Positions 7,773-11,776 of a stretch of 11,776 nt of DNA are shown piece by piece. A program made the position numbers and the translations under genes. This stretch comes from an uncultured Sphingomonadales bacterium (lineage in GTDB: Bacteria > Pseudomonadota > Alphaproteobacteria > Sphingomonadales > Sphingomonadaceae), in NCBI GenBank assembly GCA_903828025.1, contig CAIKKO010000017.1, positions 1 through 11,776 on the forward strand, read 5' to 3'. The notes beneath the pieces are model-generated. The model was not told the origin of the DNA, searched no databases, and saw nothing but the letters and a program-made list of their open reading frames with translations. Every line of letters begins with the position of its first letter. The stretch's first letter is position 1.

Positions 7773-8990
7773 TTAGCGCAGCGATACCACATTGTCGGTC
7801 ACGCGCGGATCGCGGCGATCACCACGGTACTGGCTGGCCATCGGCTCGTCCGAGACTTCGAACACGTCGGTCGCGCCAAAGCCGTTGAACGCGGTCTTCA
7901 TCGCCGCGCCATAGGCCCCGAGCATACCGATCTCGATGAAATCGCCCGCCTTGATGTCCGCCGGCAGCGCAAATGGACCGTCCATGTGGTCCATGTCGTC
8001 GCACGTCGGGCCCCAGAAGCTGAACGGCTCGAGCTCGATCTCCTCGTTCGCCGCGCCTTCGCGCAGCACGCGGACGGGGAAGCGCCAGCCCACGTGGGCT
8101 GCATCGAACAGCGCGCCATACGCGCCGTCATTGATGTAAAGCTCGGTGCCGCGGCGCTTTTCGACGCGCACGATCATCGAATTGTACTCGGCGCACAGCG
8201 CGCGGCCCGGCTCGCACCACAATTCGGCCGAATAGGACACCGGCAGCGATTCGTAGGTGCGGTCGATCACGCCGAAGTAATCTTCCAGCGGCGGCGGCTC
8301 CATGCCCGGGTAGATCGACGGGAACCCGCCGCCGACATCGATGATGTCAACCGTGACCGAGGCATCGACAATCGCCGCGCGGACGCGCTCGAGCGCCTGA
8401 ACGTAGGCGTGCGGGCTCATCGACTGGCTGCCGACATGGAAGCAGATGCCCAGCGAATCGGCAACCTGGCGCGTGGCCTGCAGCAGCTCTGCCGCGCCAG
8501 TCAGGTCGCAGCCGAACTTCGAGGCGAGGCTGAGCTCGGAGTATTCCGACGAAACGCGCAGGCGCACGCACAGCGTCAGATCCTCAGGCAGCATGCCGCC
8601 GTTGGCCGCCGTTGTGGCGTCCCGGATCTTTTCCAGTTCCTCAAGCGAATCGAGGCTGAACACGCGCACACCATGGTCGCGGTAGGCTTCGATGATCGCG
8701 CTCGGCGTCTTGACCGGATGCATGAAGCACAGCGTGGCTTCGGGCAAAGTAGCCCGTGCCATGCGCACTTCAGCAACCGAAGCGACGTCATAATGCGTGA
8801 TCCCGGCCTGCCACAGCACGCGGAGCAAGTCCGGCGACGGGTTGGCCTTGACCGCATAGAGCGAGCGCCCCGGAAACTTCGTCGCGAAGAATCGGGCAGC
8901 GCGCGCCGCAGCGTGCGGTCGGTTCAGAATGGCGGGTTGGTCAGGCGCGGCTGCGCCAACTACAGCCAATGCGTCAGGATAGATGTGCAA
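7773..8990 (-). CDS. odc: Fold-III PLP ornithine/lysine decarboxylase
   Basis: Decarboxylates ornithine to putrescine (some relatives also lysine to cadaverine), the first step of polyamine synthesis. The product is 405 residues with the alanine-racemase-type barrel. Visible are the PLP lysine in YAVKANPSPDLL (Lys48), His185 in FHVGSQS, the phosphate-binding glycines in DVGGGFPSIYPG (220-222), EPGR (260-263), and the C-terminal active-site motif GPTCDDMD with Cys330, then Tyr360 near LGAYGAA. The start is TTG at 8990: no ATG or GTG occurs in frame between the upstream stop and the conserved region, and MHIYPDAL fits the expected N-terminus. Translation may be regulated, since its leader folds strongly. 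It is the last gene of a minus-strand polyamine cluster. The substrate choice between ornithine and lysine cannot be read from sequence with certainty. Confidence 0.93.
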   Translation of the reverse strand: MHIYPDALAVVGAAAPDQPAILNRPHAAARAARFFATKFPGRSLYAVKANPSPDLLRVLWQAGITHYDVASVAEVRMARATLPEATLCFMHPVKTPSAIIEAYRDHGVRVFSLDSLEELEKIRDATTAANGGMLPEDLTLCVRLRVSSEYSELSLASKFGCDLTGAAELLQATRQVADSLGICFHVGSQSMSPHAYVQALERVRAAIVDASVTVDIIDVGGGFPSIYPGMEPPPLEDYFGVIDRTYESLPVSYSAELWCEPGRALCAEYNSMIVRVEKRRGTELYINDGAYGALFDAAHVGWRFPVRVLREGAANEEIELEPFSFWGPTCDDMDHMDGPFALPADIKAGDFIEIGMLGAYGAAMKTAFNGFGATDVFEVSDEPMASQYRGDRRDPRVTDNVVSLR

Positions 8991-9162
8991 CTCAAGGGAC
9001 CCCCAAACGGAAAATTGCCAAAAAGCTGCCTTGCGGTTTGGAAGTCCCCATGGGGCAGCGAGGGCGTAAATAGCCCCCCCCTCCTGAACATCAAGTGAAA
9101 AAAGGGGCAGTTCACGTTGATGTCACAAACATGAAACATTTTTGGCGGGTTTGGCGGTTTTC
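8991..9162 (-). promoter_or_regulatory. Structured 5' leader of odc, possible cis-regulatory RNA
   Basis: Read in the odc direction, three helices pack together before the TTG start. P1 is GGGGGC/GCCCUC around UAUUUAC (9078-9060). P2 is GCUGCC/GGCAGC (9059-9054 with 9030-9025). P3 is a 13-bp stem, GGGACUUCCAAAC with GUUUGGGGGUCCC (9048-9036 with 9008-8996; 11 Watson-Crick and two G-U pairs). The P2 and P3 arms interleave, so they form either a pseudoknot or alternative states. The U/A-rich spacer at 9024-9009 lies between them. The GGGGG in the 3' arm of P3 is the only Shine-Dalgarno-like run at a usable distance (9 bases) from the TTG. No U-tract follows P3, so control of translation is more likely than termination. 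A structured RNA called speF is known upstream of alphaproteobacterial ornithine decarboxylase genes; whether this is the same element cannot be decided by eye. Confidence 0.5.
8992..9051 (-). CDS. Possible 19-residue upstream ORF (leader peptide) of odc
   Basis: ATG at 9051 opens a 19-codon frame (MGTSKPQGSFL... ending RLGVP) whose TGA ends one base before the odc TTG start, an arrangement typical of translational coupling. Its reading frame runs through both arms of the 13-bp stem, so a ribosome on it would open the stem and free the odc ribosome-binding site. Against it: no good Shine-Dalgarno precedes the ATG (AGGAGG lies about 30 bases upstream, partly in hairpin P1), and so short a frame can arise by chance. 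Another ATG at 9091 opens a longer frame that runs into odc. Confidence 0.25.
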   Translation of the reverse strand: MGTSKPQGSFLAIFRLGVP

Positions 9163-10389
9163 CTAAGGGTTCAGCGTGTCAGCAAGCGCGCGCCAGGCGG
9201 GCAGCGAGTGGGGATCATTCGCGCCGTTGGCCGCTGTGGGGTGCGAGGCGAATCGCGCGATCACCATTTCGGCGACAGGATCTATCCAGATCGTCTGCCC
9301 ATGAATGCCGCGCCCGCTGAAAGCACCGTGGTTATCGTGCGCATGCCACCACTGGCTGCCGTAGCTCCAGCCAGCGAGTTGCGGATAGCCGTCGATGTTA
9401 AAATGCGCGGGATCACCGCCGCTGCGGATGCGCGCCACATCGGCCTCGGGGATCACCCCTGCCCCATCGAGCCGCAGCGCCTCGCCGAACCGCAGCAGAT
9501 CTTCGAGCCGAAGATTGAGCCCGCCGCCGGCAAAGGGCGAGCCCGCCTCGTCCACCATGAGATCGGCATCGCCAAGCATGCCGAGCGGCTGCCACAGACG
9601 CTCGGACAGCACCTGATGCAGCGGCTTGTCCTCAACCCGAGTGACGATCCACGCGAGCACATCGGTGTTGGGGGTGCGATAGACGAATTCCGCGCCGTGC
9701 TGGCCCTGCCCCCGCACCGTCGCGAGATAGTCCCACAAGTTGTGCGGGCCCGTGTACCCCGACGGCCGGGGCGTCAGACCCAGCGCCGCGCTATAGGCCC
9801 CGATGCCCGAGTTCGGATCGCCATAGTCCTCGGAAAAATCGAGCGCCGAGGTCATGTTGAGAACCTGCCCGATCGTCGCGCTGCCGAAGCCGCTGGGGGC
9901 GAGTTCTGGGACCACGCTATCGACGCGGGCGGCAAGGTCGATCCGCCCCTCCCCCACCAGCATCTGAACCAAGGTGCCGACAAAGCTCTTAGTGACCGAG
10001 AAGGCGATGTGGCGCGTTTCCGGTTCGGTGACGCCGAACCAGCGCTCGAACACCACTTCGCCCTTGTGGAGCACGAGGATGCCATCGGTATAGGCCTCGA
10101 TCAGCGATTGCGCGAAGCTGATCTCGCCGTCCCCGCCCGTGGGCGTGAAGCGCACGTCCGCCAGTTCAGGCCGCAGAGCGCGCGGAAACGGCGTGCCGGT
10201 GCCGCTCGCCGCCACGCGAATCGTCGGCGCGAAGCAGCGCATGTTGGAATAAGCCCAGCGAATCATCGGAAAGCGCATGTGATCGGCGCGGGCGGCGAGG
10301 ATGCGCTTCTCGGGCGGGGGCGGCGCGCCGACCATCCAGCCCATGGTCACCGGATCGCTTGTCACGCCGTCAAGCTGCACGTCCGCCAT
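9163..10389 (-). CDS. Serine hydrolase, beta-lactamase / 6-aminohexanoate-dimer hydrolase type
   Basis: The product has 408 residues and no signal peptide, so it is probably cytoplasmic. It has the penicillin-binding-protein/class C beta-lactamase fold: nucleophile motif SVTK with Ser131 and Lys134, a tyrosine motif around Tyr237 in FVYRTPNTDVLAW, and the closing-strand motif SGRGIHGQTIWID (358-370). Proteins with this GIHGQ variant resemble 6-aminohexanoate-dimer hydrolases and esterases more than true beta-lactamases. The start is ATG at 10389, with GGAGAG (10400-10395) five bases upstream; the longer in-frame reading overlaps nspC. It lies 41 bases after nspC and 172 before odc, inside a polyamine cluster. 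Its substrate is unknown; an amide or ester of an amino-alkyl compound is a guess from context. Confidence 0.85.
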   Translation of the reverse strand: MADVQLDGVTSDPVTMGWMVGAPPPPEKRILAARADHMRFPMIRWAYSNMRCFAPTIRVAASGTGTPFPRALRPELADVRFTPTGGDGEISFAQSLIEAYTDGILVLHKGEVVFERWFGVTEPETRHIAFSVTKSFVGTLVQMLVGEGRIDLAARVDSVVPELAPSGFGSATIGQVLNMTSALDFSEDYGDPNSGIGAYSAALGLTPRPSGYTGPHNLWDYLATVRGQGQHGAEFVYRTPNTDVLAWIVTRVEDKPLHQVLSERLWQPLGMLGDADLMVDEAGSPFAGGGLNLRLEDLLRFGEALRLDGAGVIPEADVARIRSGGDPAHFNIDGYPQLAGWSYGSQWWHAHDNHGAFSGRGIHGQTIWIDPVAEMVIARFASHPTAANGANDPHSLPAWRALADTLNP

Positions 10390-10430
10390 CAACACTCTCC
10401 GCTTGTTATCGTTCAAGCGGCGAGGATGCC

Positions 10431-11627
10431 TCAGGAAACGCGGTCGCGGAAGTCCTCCCACGAAAAACGCTTCACGCATTCGAGCGCATCGGTTTGGCTG
10501 TCCCACAGCCAGATCGAGGGGAGCGGGACGCCGTTGAAGGTCGTGGTCTTGACCATCGAGTAATGCGCCTGATCGAGGAACGCGAAGCGCGTGCCGGGCT
10601 CGCAGGGCTGGCCCATGCGGTAATCGCCGATGACGTCACCCGCGAGACACGAAGGGCCGCCAAGGCGGACGGGCGCATCGCCCTCCCCATCCTCGTATTC
10701 GTCGAGCGGGAGTTCGCCGAGCATGGCAGGGCGATAGGGTGCCTCGATCACATCGGGCATATGGCAGGTGGCGGAAATGTCGGTGACGGCGAGGTTCATG
10801 CCGTTCCAGTGCGTGTCGAGCACCGTGCCAACGAGAATGCCCGCATCAAGCGCAACCGCCTCGCCTGGCTCAAGGTAGATTTCACATCCGGTTTCCAGCT
10901 TAACCGCTTGCAGAAACGCGATAAGCTCGTCACGCTGGTAGTCCGCGCGGGTCACATGGTGCCCGCCGCCGAAGTTGAGCCATTTGAGCTGGCCGAAGTA
11001 CGGCGCGATATGCGGCTTCAGCGCGGCCCAAGTGCGTTCAAGGGGCGCGAAATCCTGCTCGCACAGCGAATGGAAATGGAGACCGCTGACGCCTTCGAGA
11101 TGCTCCGCCTTCAGCTGATCGACCGGGAAGCCAAGGCGCGAATGCGGAGCGCAGGGATCATAACGCGGCACTTCACCTTCGGCGTGCAAAGGATTGATCC
11201 GGATGCCGATATCGAAGGCTTCACCTGCTTTGCGGGCTGCTGCAAGTTCGGGTGCAAAGCGGGCGTGCTGGCCGGGGGTGTTGAAAATCACATGGTCTGA
11301 CAGGCGCAGGATCTCGGGCAGGTCCTCGGCCTTGTAGGCGGCGCAGTAGGTCGCGACTTCGCCGCTGTAATGCTCGGCGGCAAGACGCGCTTCCCATAGG
11401 CCCGAAGTGCAGACGCCGTCGAGGTATTCGCCAATGATGGGCGCTACGCGCCACATCGAGAACGCCTTCATGGCGGCAAGCACCTTGATCCCGGCGTGGT
11501 CCCGGATATCGGCCAGCACCGCGAGATTGGCGCGCAGGCGGGCAGCATCGACCACGAAGGCCGGGCTATCGACGCGGGTGAGATCGAAGTGGGCAAAAGC
11601 GCCCGGATCGCCGGCTTTGGTTTCCAT
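10431..11627 (-). CDS. nspC: Carboxynorspermidine/carboxyspermidine decarboxylase
   Basis: PLP enzyme of the alanine-racemase fold that decarboxylates carboxy(nor)spermidine to (nor)spermidine. The product is 398 residues. It shows the PLP lysine in VLAAMKAFSMW (Lys54), CTSGLWEARLA, NPLHAEG, the SRLGF segment, GLHFHSLCEQ, NFGGGHHVTRADY, EPGEAVAL, and the C-terminal GGPSCLAGDVIGDY with Cys327, all typical of NspC and distinct from diaminopimelate or ornithine decarboxylases. ATG at 11627 has GGGAG (11637-11633) five bases upstream. It sits 38 bases after the carboxy(nor)spermidine synthase gene, almost certainly as one transcript. With a putrescine-making decarboxylase next door and no norspermidine precursor enzyme visible, carboxyspermidine is the likelier natural substrate (inference). 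Confidence 0.93.
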   Translation of the reverse strand: METKAGDPGAFAHFDLTRVDSPAFVVDAARLRANLAVLADIRDHAGIKVLAAMKAFSMWRVAPIIGEYLDGVCTSGLWEARLAAEHYSGEVATYCAAYKAEDLPEILRLSDHVIFNTPGQHARFAPELAAARKAGEAFDIGIRINPLHAEGEVPRYDPCAPHSRLGFPVDQLKAEHLEGVSGLHFHSLCEQDFAPLERTWAALKPHIAPYFGQLKWLNFGGGHHVTRADYQRDELIAFLQAVKLETGCEIYLEPGEAVALDAGILVGTVLDTHWNGMNLAVTDISATCHMPDVIEAPYRPAMLGELPLDEYEDGEGDAPVRLGGPSCLAGDVIGDYRMGQPCEPGTRFAFLDQAHYSMVKTTTFNGVPLPSIWLWDSQTDALECVKRFSWEDFRDRVS

Positions 11628-11640
11628 AGTTACTCCCTCT

Positions 11641-11657
11641 CCCCTGAAGGCGAGGGG
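11641..11657 (-). repeat. Small hairpin between synthase stop and nspC ribosome-binding site
   Basis: CCCCT and AGGGG arms around a 7-base loop, just upstream of the nspC Shine-Dalgarno. It may tune translation of nspC or be a short intergenic repeat; sequences of this CCCCTxxxAGGGGAGAGGG kind occur between genes in many GC-rich genomes. Too weak and without a U-tract to be a terminator. Confidence 0.4.
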
Positions 11658-11665
11658 CTAAGGCT

Positions 11666-11776
11666 TCAGAACGCCAGCGGCCCCTCAAGTTCCTTCACCT
11701 GCCACGGCAGGCCGTGCTTGTTCAGCATGTCCATATAGGGATCGGGATCGAACTGTTCGATGTTGAACACGCCCGC
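11666..11776 (-). CDS. Carboxy(nor)spermidine synthase (saccharopine dehydrogenase family), C-terminal end
   Basis: Only the last 36 codons lie in the window, ending in TGA at 11668-11666. They read AGVFNIEQFDPDPYMDML, then NKHGLPWQVKELEG. The GVFN-E-DP-P-ML--GLPW pattern is the usual end of the Lys1-like carboxynorspermidine dehydrogenase, which reductively condenses aspartate semialdehyde with a diamine using NADPH. Its place directly before nspC, 38 bases away, supports the call, since the two enzymes act in sequence and are usually adjacent. The catalytic part is outside the window, so intactness cannot be judged. Confidence 0.8.
   Translation of the reverse strand, partial: AGVFNIEQFDPDPYMDMLNKHGLPWQVKELEGPLAF

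Noticed and set aside
8991..9090. SAM-II type riboswitch
   Set aside because: The leader can be drawn as a pseudoknot, but I do not recognise the SAM-II conserved core, and the downstream gene is not a methionine gene.
7743..9098. Long open frame on the plus strand (451 codons)
   Set aside because: It is antisense to odc, whose protein motifs are unmistakable. The plus-strand reading is Arg/His/Ala-rich and looks like a mirror of GC-biased codons.
9141..9157. Two direct copies of TTTGGCGG, 9 bases apart
   Set aside because: Short, low in information, and next to a stop codon; no supporting promoter pattern, so not listed as a site.
9142..10563. Long plus-strand open frame (473 codons), and a further one at 10359-11300
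   Set aside because: They are antisense to the serine hydrolase and nspC. Composition is that of a GC-rich complement, with no recognisable domain.

Overview
The window is about 11.8 kb of GC-rich DNA with dense, short-spaced genes. It most likely comes from an alphaproteobacterium of the Sphingomonadales (Erythrobacter/Sphingomonas type). The main reason is a hemA gene encoding a C4-type 5-aminolevulinate synthase, a hallmark of Alphaproteobacteria. The plsY-dprA-topA order and a strong G/C bias at third codon positions fit. The taxon is an inference; no rRNA or marker search was possible.

Layout. (1) Positions 1-4403, minus strand: plsY (phospholipid synthesis), dprA (DNA processing) and topA (DNA topoisomerase I, running off the left edge). 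plsY and dprA overlap by 4 bases. Between dprA and topA lies a short, apparently frameshifted gene remnant of unknown family. (2) Positions 4486-7671, plus strand: murI (glutamate racemase), a membrane-anchored metallo-beta-lactamase-fold protein with an altered metal motif, and hemA. (3) Positions 7709-7740: a perfect 14-bp hairpin serving as a shared terminator between converging hemA and odc. (4) Positions 7773-11776, minus strand: a polyamine cluster. In transcription order it holds the tail of a carboxy(nor)spermidine synthase, nspC (carboxy(nor)spermidine decarboxylase), a serine hydrolase of the beta-lactamase/6-aminohexanoate-dimer-hydrolase type, and a fold-III ornithine/lysine decarboxylase.

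How the genes work together. The polyamine genes form a coherent route. The decarboxylase makes putrescine (or cadaverine). The synthase would condense a diamine with aspartate semialdehyde. NspC would decarboxylate the product to spermidine or norspermidine. This route does not need S-adenosylmethionine decarboxylase. The hydrolase inside the cluster has no known polyamine role.

The most interesting non-coding element is the 172-base leader of the decarboxylase gene. As RNA it can form a compact hairpin, then a 6-bp stem and a 13-bp stem whose arms interleave (pseudoknot or mutually exclusive forms). The 13-bp stem buries the only Shine-Dalgarno-like stretch before an unusual TTG start. A 19-codon upstream reading frame ends one base before that TTG. 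Together these suggest a polyamine-related translational switch. The rest of the window is ordinary housekeeping sequence; I see no mobile element, CRISPR array, tRNA or rRNA.
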